A stretch of DNA of 64,000 nt from Nitrospira sp. (GCA_024760525.1 CP060500.1:186001-250000), one strand, 5' to 3'; positions 32,430-41,022 are shown, counted from the stretch's first letter. The notes: generated by a model from the sequence alone, not told the origin. Numbers and translations are program-made.

Positions 32430-33317
32430 CTATTGAATAGACAAGCCTGTCGGCGTGGACGGTGGCATTGAATCACCTTTTTCCGCAGTCGAAACAATTA
32501 TTTTCGCTTTGTGGATGGCGGTTGAGAAAACGTCCAGTCCCAATGCTGCTTTGTTCACAATACGCCGGGCTGAGGCTAAATTATTCCCGTTCAAGAGTTG
32601 CTCAATCTCGCCCCTGTTGTTTGACAAGTACGCGGCCAATATCTTGGCTGCCACTTCCGGCTTGCTTACCTCGTCAGGATTCTCGACAATATCGACGCTC
32701 ACTTTGTCCTTGATCTGCTTCTGCATCTGCTCGTAGTTGTACCTGCCAGTGAGTTGGACAAAACCGCGACCACGGAAAAGAATTCCGTCTTCACACTCAG
32801 TCCGGGGTAACATTCCGTGGCGAGAGCGCATCAGCTCTTCATCAATACCGGTGTAGTAGCAATTGCCCAAGTGCAAGTTGATGATCGGTGTTCCGTCTTT
32901 GCGAAATGTCAGGGTCGAATCGTACTTGCCAAATGGGCGTTCGGTTCCCGGGGCTTGGATGCCGGCATAGCTTGGCTGATCGATCGTCTTCGAATAGGTA
33001 CTCGGTCGCTCAGGGTCCGGCGAGAAGTTTGATGTTTCGACACGAATGGTGGCAAGCGCATAGACGACGACTTCCTTACTGTCACCGAGACCAAACTGCC
33101 GGAGTTCCGTCTGCACAAGAGGCCAGTTTGTATGCACATTTTCTTTGGCTGCGCTTGGGAATAAGGTAGCAACCTGTTCTTTCGTGATGCGTTCGACCAA
33201 CTCGGTCTTCAAGTCCTCGGCACCCGCAGAAAGTAATGGCAACAAGATCGCTGACGCGACAAGAGCCAACAGAAGCACATGGCATCGCCATTCGGAAATC
33301 GTGTTTATGCTTCGCAT
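32430..33317 (-). CDS. Exported GH19-like chitinase/endolysin family protein
   Basis: 295 residues with a signal peptide (about 1-33, ending LLSAGAED). The domain shows YALATIRVETSNFSP (candidate catalytic Glu), FGKYDSTLTFRKDG and FRGRGFVQLTGRYNYEQM, the GH19 signature shared by class IV chitinases and phage endolysins. The C-terminal 30 residues are Pro/Ser-rich. It probably cleaves peptidoglycan or chitin outside the inner membrane. It lies between a GTTAGAC boundary (33328-33334) and attC-like site 2, so it is a likely integron cassette gene. Confidence 0.82.
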   Translation of the reverse strand: MRSINTISEWRCHVLLLALVASAILLPLLSAGAEDLKTELVERITKEQVATLFPSAAKENVHTNWPLVQTELRQFGLGDSKEVVVYALATIRVETSNFSPDPERPSTYSKTIDQPSYAGIQAPGTERPFGKYDSTLTFRKDGTPIINLHLGNCYYTGIDEELMRSRHGMLPRTECEDGILFRGRGFVQLTGRYNYEQMQKQIKDKVSVDIVENPDEVSKPEVAAKILAAYLSNNRGEIEQLLNGNNLASARRIVNKAALGLDVFSTAIHKAKIIVSTAEKGDSMPPSTPTGLSIQ

Positions 33318-33951
33318 TCTGTACGACGTCTAACAATGTTTAGGCCGATCCGCATAAGAGCCGGACCTGCCATTTTCTATCCGAGTAACACACCTTCAAT
33401 GATCGTGAACAATATCCTATCTCACCGGTGGTGCAAACGGCTGCTTTTCAATTCGGTGATCGACTGGTTTGGGTCGAGGATCGCCATCGGCCACTTCGCG
33501 ACAGTCGCTACGGCACGCTCCGCGCCGGAAAGCTGCCGTTCATTAAAGATGGTGCCCACTTTGCGCGACGCTTGGCTGGATTGGGGATGAGTTTGCTGGT
33601 GTGGGAGGAGGATCGTAGAACAGATCCTTCGCACGCGTGTCCGTGCACACGACACCTGCCCACAAGTCTTTCTGTATGTTCTCGAACTCATGTGACCAAG
33701 ACCTCGCCACCGTCCAGCAATCAGATGGTTCTGGAACAGACTTGCCCGTACAACCCGTGGTTTAGGAAAGCGCCTTCGACATCCACCTCCAGCCTACTCA
33801 GACCCACTCAGGCCAACTGGAACTCACTGGAGCCAATGAGAGCCAAGAGTTGGAGAAAAAACGCACTTTGGCTTGAGTAGGCTGGAATGAGTTGGAGTGA
33901 GATGGGGTTGAGCACAAAATGAGCACAATCGACTCTCCGGGAAGGGCTTGA
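33318..33951. other. Intergenic: cassette boundary, repeat copy C, long inverted repeat
   Basis: GTTAGAC boundary on the minus strand (33328-33334), repeat copy C (33335-33430) and, at 33789-33800/33874-33885, a perfect 12-bp inverted repeat CCAGCCTACTCA/TGAGTAGGCTGG. A plus-strand frame at 33428-33880 looks non-coding (low-complexity composition, no start signal). GAGCACAAAATGAGCACA near 33910 recalls sequences next to tyrosine-recombinase genes, but no integrase is readable. Confidence 0.45.
33335..33430. repeat. Dispersed repeat, copy C (left part)
   Basis: Nearly identical to the first 80 bp of copy B: GTAACACACCTTCAATGATC and GTGAACAATATCC are shared, preceded by CCGATCCGCATAAGAGCCGG. 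Confidence 0.6.
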
Positions 33952-34914
33952 TCAGTCGCGTGCACGTAGCTCGCGTACGCCGCGGCCGATCTTACGACGA
34001 ATGAGTGTGCGCAGCGTCACTCCGTCTGCGTAGCCAACCTGAGCGGCAATCTGATCAACACTGGCCGTACTCGTTTGTAGCAGATGCACCGCGCGCTCGA
34101 CGCGAAGATCCTGAAAATAAGCAAGCGGGGACTTACCCAGCACGGATTGCAGGCGACGCGCCAAGGTGCGTTCACTTGTCACGGCTGCGTGAGCCGCTTT
34201 GCTGAGCGAGAAACCATCAGCGAGCTGTCTCCGTGCCCATCGCTCGAACCGTTCGACGAGCGGGTCTGAGTGCGCAAGGTGGTCGGGAATCATGAACGCC
34301 GCCTGCGAGGGCCGTGGGTCAACCAGCAGGTAGCGAGCAGTCAGCGCCGCCAGCGCGGGACTGCGTCGACGCACCAGCCATAATGCCAGATCGAGGTGTG
34401 CCAGCGCTGCGCCGCCGGTGACGAACCGAGATGAACTCATGATCATTCGCGAGTCGTCGAGTATGACATGCGGGTACCGTTCACGAAAGAATGGGGCGAG
34501 CCACCATGATGTCGTCGCACGATGGCCGTTGAGCAGCGACGTGCCAGCAAGGACAAATGTTCCCGTGCAGGCAGCACCCACCAGCGCGCCGCTGCCAGAC
34601 CAGCGACGAAGGAGTGTTTGCGCGTCCGTGATGTCTCGCCGTTCAAGCGCAATTCGCAATGTGTCCGGCATCTTCGCCCCGAGCGCCGGCACAAGCGCGA
34701 CATCCGGGCGCGCAAGTCGTGCCGCCGACCGTACAGGCACAGACAGCCCGTGACTGGTGTATACGCGGGAACGGACACCCACGACCGTCACATCGAAACG
34801 TGTCGAAGGTGTTCCAGCGGATTCCGCCAAGTCGTTCGCCGTTCCGAACGTGTCGAGCAGCGTAGTTAAGCCGGTGTCGAAGACTTCATTCAGAGCGAGC
34901 ACATAAATTCGCAT
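33952..34914 (-). CDS. GlxA-type AraC-family regulator with DJ-1/PfpI domain
   Basis: 320 residues from ATG 34914. The N-terminal half is a DJ-1/PfpI-like domain (RIYVLALNEVFDTGL; Cys in GAACTGTFVLAGTSLL). The C-terminal half is an AraC DNA-binding domain with two helix-turn-helix units (SLSKAAHAAVTSERTLARRLQ; SVDQIAAQVGYADGVTLRTLIRRK). GlxA-like regulators respond to small metabolites. Divergently oriented to the ABM monooxygenase gene, which it likely controls. Confidence 0.9.
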   Translation of the reverse strand: MRIYVLALNEVFDTGLTTLLDTFGTANDLAESAGTPSTRFDVTVVGVRSRVYTSHGLSVPVRSAARLARPDVALVPALGAKMPDTLRIALERRDITDAQTLLRRWSGSGALVGAACTGTFVLAGTSLLNGHRATTSWWLAPFFRERYPHVILDDSRMIMSSSRFVTGGAALAHLDLALWLVRRRSPALAALTARYLLVDPRPSQAAFMIPDHLAHSDPLVERFERWARRQLADGFSLSKAAHAAVTSERTLARRLQSVLGKSPLAYFQDLRVERAVHLLQTSTASVDQIAAQVGYADGVTLRTLIRRKIGRGVRELRARD

Positions 34915-35017
34915 GGCGAGAACTGTACCATAATTGTCACTTCTGCCACTAGAATAGATCGTCACTCATCCCTACAATTTCACTCACGCGGTTTAACCTC
35001 AAATAGGAGTGACTACC

Positions 35018-35320
35018 ATGGTGCAAGTTGCTTTGTTCGTGCGATTGAAAGCCAAACCAGGAAAAGAAGCGGATGTCGCCCGCTTTCTTGAAAACGGGCT
35101 CACCTTGGCGAATCAGGAAACCACGACGCCGATCTGGTTTGCCCTGCGATTGGGACCGGCGACGTTTGGCATCTTCGATGCCTTTGCTGATGATGCAGGC
35201 CGCAAGGCACATTTGGCTGGCCCAATCGCGGCAGCACTGATGGCCAAGGCGTCCGAGTTGCTTGCCGAACCGCCACAGATCGAGCACGTCGACGTGCTTG
35301 GCGCGAAGATCCCGCACTGA
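35018..35320 (+). CDS. ABM-superfamily monooxygenase (YgiN-like)
   Basis: 100 residues from ATG 35018 (AGGAG at 8 nt; GTG 35009 is too close to that site). The dimeric alpha/beta-barrel pattern is VALFVRLKAKPGKEADVARFL, TPIWFALRLGP and FDAFADDAGRKAHL. Members oxidise quinols or polyketides without cofactor, or serve as stress proteins. Transcribed away from the GlxA-type regulator. Confidence 0.8.
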   Translation: MVQVALFVRLKAKPGKEADVARFLENGLTLANQETTTPIWFALRLGPATFGIFDAFADDAGRKAHLAGPIAAALMAKASELLAEPPQIEHVDVLGAKIPH

Positions 35321-35598
35321 GGTCTGGCTCGGTCGGTGTGAGGAGATTGCTTGCCGATTTACCATGAGCGGCAACCAGCGATTTGCCGGAGGCTGCCGCT
35401 CGACTGATGACAAGATAGTGGTAGACAAGACTGGCTGTCTGGAAGCCCGTCAAAAACGTTGTGAAGAACGAGACGCCATTCTATGGATATAGTTGAAGCT
35501 AAATAGTAGCTATCAAAGGGGTCTAAAAGAACTGTTTATGGATCATAGGGGGTTGCAAGTAAGGATTGAATTAATCACGTATGTCGGTGCGTTTCTCA

Positions 35599-36018
35599 CT
35601 AAGGTTCGAGATCGAGGATCGGCGTATTGAGCGCCTTGGCCGCACGCGTAGGATCGAAATATTCGCGTAGGAACGCAATTATTTCTCCTCTAGCACGCAG
35701 GAACAGCACATAATCCTGGTGATAGACTCGTCCTGTCGGCTTGATGAGCCCCTCCGCCTTGACTTCGGCGACTGCCCCTTCCAGATCCGCGAAGGGATAC
35801 ACCTTGAGGTCGAAGAAACGGAAATTTTCCACCGCTCTCAGGAACCAGGTGACATGACGCACCACCTCCTCCCTTCCCGATAGTCGCGCTGGATGGCCGA
35901 TGGCAGGCGCGTAGGCAAGTTCCCACAAAATATCATCGGCGATCAGCGTCTGCCATTGCATGTTGTCTTCGACGAGTGTCTGGAAGTGTCGTTGCAAGAG
36001 GTCAGCGGCGATCGTCAT
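35599..36018 (-). CDS. SnoaL-like (NTF2-fold) protein
   Basis: 139 residues from ATG 36018 (GGGAG at 6 nt) rather than 36099. Helix-rich start, then WELAYAPAIGHPARLSGREEVVRHVTWFLRAVENFRFFDL and REYFDPTRAAKAL, which fit the SnoaL/NTF2 cone fold used by small isomerases, hydrolases and binding proteins. Lies just downstream of the NmrA gene, probably in one operon. Confidence 0.8.
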   Translation of the reverse strand: MTIAADLLQRHFQTLVEDNMQWQTLIADDILWELAYAPAIGHPARLSGREEVVRHVTWFLRAVENFRFFDLKVYPFADLEGAVAEVKAEGLIKPTGRVYHQDYVLFLRARGEIIAFLREYFDPTRAAKALNTPILDLEP

Positions 36019-36099
36019 TTCAGTCTCCCAGTTCACTACCAGTTGCGGTCCTGACCGCACGCTGTGGGAAATTTTGATCCTTTGCTTGGTGTCTATCAT

Positions 36100-36957
36100 T
36101 CACACTTTCGCCCAGTCGACCGTCTTACTCCACTCTACAAATGTGGTGAGCGGCATCCCGAACTGCTGTTTCAACGCAGGCATATTGATCGCGTAGCCAA
36201 CCTCGTTGAACCACCGAAACATCGTGGCGAGGTCATGACCCATCGCCGCCTCGGCCTGCTCCATCTGGAACTCCTGAAAGCGGATTGGTCGACCTATCGC
36301 CTTTGTCAACAGTGCGGCAGCTTCAGGCATCGTGAGGTCATCTCCTGCCAAATCAATGGCCTGTCCAAGAAAATCGTTCGGACGCAGGAACGCGGCCGCA
36401 CCGAACGCGCCGATATCCTTGAGCGCGACCATCGCCAGCTTCCTAGCCGGTTTCATGGGCAGCAACAAGACCCCTTGCACAGACGGTTTCGCAAAGGTGG
36501 TGAAATTCTCCATAAACCATACGGGCCGCAGAATCGTGGCCGGCAATCCAATCTGCCGGATGTGCTGCTCCACCTTCCACTTACTCTCAAAGTGTGGAAT
36601 GCCCGTGTTGCGGTGCGCACTCCCGACGGACGTATAGACATAATGGGTGATGCCAGCCTGCTTCGCGGCATCCGCCAGCATTACCCCCTGGCGCACCTCC
36701 GCCTCCATCCCTGCCTCGAAAGGGGTAGACATGGCAAACACCCCGTGCACGCCTCGGAGCACCGCCTGCAAATCTGAGGGATTGGTCAAATTCCCTTTGA
36801 CCACTTCCGCACCAGCTTTAGCAAGTGCGGAGGCCTTCTCAGGGGTTCTACTCATCACACGAACTTTCTGCCCTTTCGCCAACAGCGCGGTCGCGACGGC
36901 TCCCCCCTGTTGTCCCGTGGCACCCGTCACCAGAATGAGCTTCGACTGCGTTGCCAT
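36100..36957 (-). CDS. NmrA-family atypical short-chain dehydrogenase
   Basis: 285 residues. NAD(P)-binding GATGQQGGAV (GxxGxxG) at residue 12, then VRVMSRTPEKASAL, and later YVYTSVGSAHRN and ILRPVWFMENF. The catalytic YxxxK of classical SDRs is absent, as in NmrA-type redox sensors and quinone reductases (QorB-like). With the ABM, SnoaL and GlxA genes it forms a small cluster probably dealing with quinones or xenobiotics. Confidence 0.87.
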   Translation of the reverse strand: MATQSKLILVTGATGQQGGAVATALLAKGQKVRVMSRTPEKASALAKAGAEVVKGNLTNPSDLQAVLRGVHGVFAMSTPFEAGMEAEVRQGVMLADAAKQAGITHYVYTSVGSAHRNTGIPHFESKWKVEQHIRQIGLPATILRPVWFMENFTTFAKPSVQGVLLLPMKPARKLAMVALKDIGAFGAAAFLRPNDFLGQAIDLAGDDLTMPEAAALLTKAIGRPIRFQEFQMEQAEAAMGHDLATMFRWFNEVGYAINMPALKQQFGMPLTTFVEWSKTVDWAKV

Positions 36958-37179
36958 CTCACACCTCCATTATGTGCACGCCAACCACGATGTGCGGCGT
37001 GTCTGGTTCTGGCTCAACTCCTTTGTCCGGCTGAAGGACGGACTATTACAATCAGAATCATTTCTTTTTGGAACAGCGTCAGCATAAGTCAAATTCCTTG
37101 AGAAATCGACCAACGTTGGGCTGGCATTTCAGATGGGGATTTTGACAGGGGGTGTAGTGGGGATGTTCGGGAAGTTAAC

Positions 37180-37258
37180 ACCCCTGGGATCCCGATGGTG
37201 CCATCATACGATTGGACCACCTGATAGCGGTCGGTCGTGGACGTCGGCTTTGGGTCGA
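37180..37258. repeat. Dispersed repeat, copy D (interrupted by MITE)
   Basis: ACCTGATAGCGGTCGGTCG and GGACGTCGGCTTTGGGTCG match copies E and B. Similarity stops at the MITE and faint similarity (GGTCGAAAGCGGTCG) resumes after it. Confidence 0.5.
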
Positions 37259-37405
37259 GGCTGTGTGAAAACGCGAAAAGAATTGGCGTCAAAGAAAATC
37301 GACCTCTCAGAATGACCTGTATTCGATTATTTCGAGCCGGGTAATGGTCTGAGGACCCCTGAAATCATGCAAAATCGAACTGCGTAAGAGTTTTCACACA
37401 GCCTC
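37257..37405. mobile_element. MITE-like element, about 149 bp
   Basis: Perfect 16-bp terminal inverted repeats GAGGCTGTGTGAAAAC (37257-37272; complement at 37390-37405). The interior has no ORF. Flanks GGGTCGA and CGGTCGA suggest insertion into a repeat copy, possibly with a short target duplication. Similar ends occur on IS elements whose transposase could act in trans; none is in the window. Confidence 0.6.
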
Positions 37406-37520
37406 GGTCGAAAGCGGTCGTTTGACGCACATACCAGAGATACTCATCACAGCGCCTTACACAGGGGAAACCACGATAAGAGCGAAACGAGAGGGGCATG
37501 GGGACCTCGCAGGGAGGCGT

Positions 37521-37550
37521 ATTCTAGGAAAGCTTGGAAGCTAAGTCCAT
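37521..37550 (-). promoter_or_regulatory. Relict copy of the SRAP-type promoter
   Basis: Minus strand ATGGAC, 18-nt spacer, TAGAAT, with flanks CTCGCAGGGAGGC and GCAATGACCG identical in sequence and nearly identical in spacing to those at 26600-26664. No SRAP or umuD gene follows, so the gene seems deleted. Confidence 0.5.
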
Positions 37551-37775
37551 CGCCGCTTGACGTGCAATGACCGGACAGTTATTGCATGCAACATCGAAGC
37601 ATCACGTATTTTCAGGAGGCAAATTTATGATTCACCCGTAGCACTCCCACACATTGTGGCGGTGCAATAATGACGTCCGGCGCCGCAGTTTGCGGTATAC
37701 CGTCCACACATGACGGAGAAGTGTATCGAAGACAAAGAAGCGGCGCAATGAACCGCTATGCTATAGCCACAGGTG

Positions 37776-38165
37776 TTATTCGTCTCGATTCCTGACAGCG
37801 GCTGCTTCACGATCGATGAAAGCCGCCAGTGTCTCGACCGATTCATCATCGATCACGAGATACTCAACCCCATGGTTTGTTCCATCCGTCCAACACACGC
37901 AAGCGGCCGCCACATAAACCCGTTCCGATGTCGACAGACTAAGCGTGAACGAGAAGAATGTCCCTTCCCGTAAGGAGAGGTTGCCGGTGAATTGGCATCC
38001 ACACCGGGAGAGGTTCCATGCGGTTCCCTCCCCTTCCTCGTTCCCCACCTGATAGGTGATGGGTGCACACACCGACACCCGCCGGTGAGAACGCATCATA
38101 GGTTGATCGGCCATGTTAGAAAGCGCCACGCCTCCCGCTGAAGTGGGTCTCAGCATATTTCCCAT
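37776..38165 (-). CDS. PilZ-domain protein
   Basis: 129 residues from ATG 38165; internal ATGs at 38114 or later are possible. PilZ features are the RSHRRVSV arginines and AWNLSRCGCQF, a variant of the D/NxSxxG box, so it may bind cyclic di-GMP. It is last in the transfer operon, 5 nt after the membrane protein. It could link surface attachment or motility state to mating. Confidence 0.72.
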   Translation of the reverse strand: MGNMLRPTSAGGVALSNMADQPMMRSHRRVSVCAPITYQVGNEEGEGTAWNLSRCGCQFTGNLSLREGTFFSFTLSLSTSERVYVAAACVCWTDGTNHGVEYLVIDDESVETLAAFIDREAAAVRNRDE

Positions 38166-38170
38166 CCACT

Positions 38171-38926
38171 TTAGATCGCGTCATATTGCCGGCGCATTTC
38201 ATCTTCACGATGGGCCCGTCGCGAGCCAAGCAGGAAGGATATCCCGGGAAGAGTGAGACACACCATCGTACTGATCACAATGAAAATGCCGGACTTAAAC
38301 AGCAGATTGCGAAAGTCGACCAGGAAGTAGAACAGATGATCCCATTGTTCCACGGTGAAAATCCCATGAACCACAAAATAGGTTGATGTCAGCACGTTGG
38401 AAATGATGTCCGGGGTAATCCGCCAATAGAGGAAATGAAACACCACGAAGATCAAGAGCATCTTGAGAATACTGCCAGTGACAAACCCGCCGTACAATTG
38501 CCAGATCGCATTGCGGCACACTTTGCCGAAATAGCACGCGCCTAAGTTAAACGCCAACAGAATATTGATGCCCAGGGTGTAGCTCAATCCAATGAGAAGA
38601 GAAAAGACCTGATCGGTCACCGTAGGATCATGCGTGCCGAAGATCGGAATCACGCGATCGATCACCCCCACACTGATCGGGGTGAAAATGATGTTGACCA
38701 ACATGTCGGCCCAGGCCCCTTTCAACCCGACGTCGAAATACCCAAACTTCTCGTTCAGCAGGAGAAAATGGGGCGGGATCTCCATCCCCGTCCGTTCGAC
38801 CGCCGACAGCTTCTCAATGTCAGAGATCGCCTCGAGGAGGCTTTTCGGTTTGGCCCGTGGGGTGGTGCTAGGGAACAGCGGCCCTGGATTCCCTTTCCCT
38901 GCAATCCCTCCCCCTCCACCTTCCAT
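38171..38926 (-). CDS. Polytopic membrane protein, 251 aa
   Basis: About five membrane helices (near 80-100, 110-135, 150-175, 190-210, 220-240) after a Gly-rich cytosolic start (MEGGGGGIAGKGNPG). It shares an operon with the 101-aa membrane protein (3 nt gap). Not an F-type Tra protein I recognise. It may be an element-specific transfer or exclusion component. Confidence 0.65.
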   Translation of the reverse strand: MEGGGGGIAGKGNPGPLFPSTTPRAKPKSLLEAISDIEKLSAVERTGMEIPPHFLLLNEKFGYFDVGLKGAWADMLVNIIFTPISVGVIDRVIPIFGTHDPTVTDQVFSLLIGLSYTLGINILLAFNLGACYFGKVCRNAIWQLYGGFVTGSILKMLLIFVVFHFLYWRITPDIISNVLTSTYFVVHGIFTVEQWDHLFYFLVDFRNLLFKSGIFIVISTMVCLTLPGISFLLGSRRAHREDEMRRQYDAI

Positions 38927-38929
38927 CGG

Positions 38930-39235
38930 TTATTCTCCCAATAGTCCAAACGTGCGAGCCACCGACCCAAAATACGCAAAGCAGGTCGTAAAGACGAGGA
39001 ACAACACCGCGAGTCCAAACTTCTGCTTGTAGGTCCCGTACCAGAACGAATAGAACAGACACAGCGCGGCGCCGATCCGGGCCAAAGTGCCGTGAAACAT
39101 CAAGTTAAAGAAGTTCATCCACATGTGGCGATACGCCTCTTCGCTCATGTAATTCAGCGGGTCCAAATACTCGAACAAACTCGCTGAGACCGGCTGAATC
39201 AGGTGGAAACTGATATTCATGAGCAAGGGCCCCAT
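38930..39235 (-). CDS. Small membrane protein, 101 aa
   Basis: Two or three membrane helices (about 40-65 and 72-98). ATG 39235 lies 3 nt after the HD gene's stop; ATG 39220 is an alternative. No family recognised. Confidence 0.6.
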   Translation of the reverse strand: MGPLLMNISFHLIQPVSASLFEYLDPLNYMSEEAYRHMWMNFFNLMFHGTLARIGAALCLFYSFWYGTYKQKFGLAVLFLVFTTCFAYFGSVARTFGLLGE

Positions 39236-39238
39236 CCC

Positions 39239-40615
39239 TTAGTGAACGATGTCCTCGATCAACTTAAAAAACCCTGTCTTCCGCTGTTCCAGGTTTGAGG
39301 GCGTCGTCGCAAAGGCCGATTCCAGAATGGGTACGGCATAAATCGGCAGTTCTTTCTTGGTCTTCAGGCGGAGCTTATACCGTCGTCCGGAAAACCCTTC
39401 TCCGATCGACTCTGCCAACACGCCAGCCATCCCTAACACGACCGCCAGTTGATTCAAGACTTGATCACGGTCGGACATCCGCAATAAATGAATGTCCACG
39501 ATTTTCTTCTGTCGCGCGAGTTCCTTCACGACACCGTACAACGCCCGCGTCTGACAGTACACGATCCCGCCACTCGCCACCGCCGCCCATTCCCCTTTCT
39601 TCGTACTGTCCGTCCCGCCCATGTTGATCAGCGGCTCAAGCAGGGCGAGAAACTCTGGCGTCGTAAACCAATCGTCCCAGCGTTTGATCTCCAGGGTCTT
39701 CGTCACATACGCCACTTCTTCTTCGCGAGCACGGCCGTCTGCCACTTTCAGTAACGTGGCAAACGCATCCTTCACCAAGCGATGATGCCCTTGAATGGCC
39801 TCACAGACCTCGTCGATCCAGAAGATTTCAACCTTCTCGCAATATTCACGGATCTTCATGACGCTGATCGCCGGATGATCGCGCATGGAGTAAATACCAG
39901 AGGCTCGAAAGACCGGAATCTTTCCCAGATCATGCCCAAGACATGACATCAGCATCTTGGGAATCAGCGGCTCGGGATCTTTGTAATGGCTCATCAATTC
40001 GGCCAGTCCGTGTTTCGTCACACGCTGCGTGTGATCCCGCAAATTCACTTGCGCGAGCGTATCCCGAATCGAATAGAGATCCGCGACCTCTTCATCTTGC
40101 GTTTTGGCCTCCAACACCACCGACGGGCAATCTCCATATTCTTCCAACACGTCAATCATCGTCACCAACGGCCCCAGAACTTGCTGCCGCTCAAGGAGAC
40201 CCTGATACGGCAGGATAAAGTCCCGCAATAAGATGGATGCGGCCGCGCGTTTCGTGATGGGCGTCCTTGGCGCTACCACCGCTGGCACTGCACTCACCAC
40301 AACCGGTTCCTTTCCAGGCGATGCCACCTCCTCACGTCCACGAAGGATCGCCGAGACCACGGTCGCCCCTGCCGGCGCCAGGGCTTCCTCCATCGTGACC
40401 GCCGGTGTCCCAATAGGACGCAAGCCACTCCCATGAGCTGATCGAAAGTCTTGATTATGCCGTAACCAGACGGGGGCCAAATCCTCTAACGCAATCACGA
40501 GTGGAGAAGGTTTGACGAGCGGCATCCATTTCACCGACGTCGCCATCTTTTGCGGCAGGCGGACCAGTAGGGATTGCCGGATCCGATCGAGTACCGTATG
40601 CACCCAGCGGCTCAT
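39239..40615 (-). CDS. HD-domain protein of the transfer region
   Basis: 458 residues from ATG 40615, which overlaps the NusG-like stop (ATGA) and has GGAGG at 7 nt. The HD metal-hydrolase motif is H in LRDHTQRVTKHGL, then CLGHDLGKIPVF (HD) and IQGHHRLVKDAF. MOBH relaxases (TraI_2) are HD-fold enzymes, and no other relaxase is visible, so this is a weak relaxase candidate. The HHH cluster typical of MOBH is not obvious, so a nucleotide phosphohydrolase role is equally possible. Confidence 0.7.
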   Translation of the reverse strand: MSRWVHTVLDRIRQSLLVRLPQKMATSVKWMPLVKPSPLVIALEDLAPVWLRHNQDFRSAHGSGLRPIGTPAVTMEEALAPAGATVVSAILRGREEVASPGKEPVVVSAVPAVVAPRTPITKRAAASILLRDFILPYQGLLERQQVLGPLVTMIDVLEEYGDCPSVVLEAKTQDEEVADLYSIRDTLAQVNLRDHTQRVTKHGLAELMSHYKDPEPLIPKMLMSCLGHDLGKIPVFRASGIYSMRDHPAISVMKIREYCEKVEIFWIDEVCEAIQGHHRLVKDAFATLLKVADGRAREEEVAYVTKTLEIKRWDDWFTTPEFLALLEPLINMGGTDSTKKGEWAAVASGGIVYCQTRALYGVVKELARQKKIVDIHLLRMSDRDQVLNQLAVVLGMAGVLAESIGEGFSGRRYKLRLKTKKELPIYAVPILESAFATTPSNLEQRKTGFFKLIEDIVH

Positions 40616-41022
40616 CGCCACGCCTCCGGCAATTCCACGGCCTGGACTTGCTCCTGAGCCACCACCATTTTGGTCGGCCGGCCAAACAAGGCTGTGACAA
40701 TAGTGGCTTTCCCATCGCTAATCTGATCTATCCGCCCCACGACATGCATCGCTCCGCACGGCACACGGACCGTTTCCCCAATCTCAGGGCACGACGGCAT
40801 GACACGCTCCATTTGCAATCCTGCAACCTCCTCCATGCTCAGGGGCAGCACCTGCCGCACCCCGGCACAGGTCCGTATCATTGGGATCCATTCTTCTTGT
40901 CCGTGCCAGACCACATACTCATCCGCCATCCGCCGGATGTCCGAGGCGCCAGACTTCTCCAATAACTGAATCAATCGGCGCACTCCCGATCGCACGACGT
41001 GACCGGCATACCAATGTCCCAT
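40612..41022 (-). CDS. NusG/RfaH-like transcription elongation factor
   Basis: 136 residues from ATG 41022 (GAGAGG at 6 nt; ATG 41028 possible). The N-terminus HWYAGHVVRSGVRRLIQLLEK is the first strand and helix of a NusG N-terminal domain. The C-terminus GETVRVPCGAMHVVGRIDQI then ATIVTALFGRPTKMVVAQEQVQAV is a KOW-type beta barrel. Specialised NusG paralogues (RfaH, ActX, TaA, LoaP) prevent premature termination in long horizontally acquired operons, including conjugation operons. It overlaps the HD gene. See the NusA-like gene at 45.8 kb. Confidence 0.72.
   Translation of the reverse strand: MGHWYAGHVVRSGVRRLIQLLEKSGASDIRRMADEYVVWHGQEEWIPMIRTCAGVRQVLPLSMEEVAGLQMERVMPSCPEIGETVRVPCGAMHVVGRIDQISDGKATIVTALFGRPTKMVVAQEQVQAVELPEAWR

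Larger units (their letters stand above)
36958..37775. other. Intergenic: repeat copy D, MITE and relict promoter
   Basis: Contains repeat copy D (37180-37258), the MITE-like element (37257-37405), a relict promoter (37521-37550) and 37610-37775 with nothing recognisable. Confidence 0.5.

Noticed and set aside
33428..33880. 150-aa plus-strand frame in the mosaic region
   Set aside because: Composition is unlike protein, no Shine-Dalgarno sequence, and it overlaps repeat remnants; treated as non-coding.
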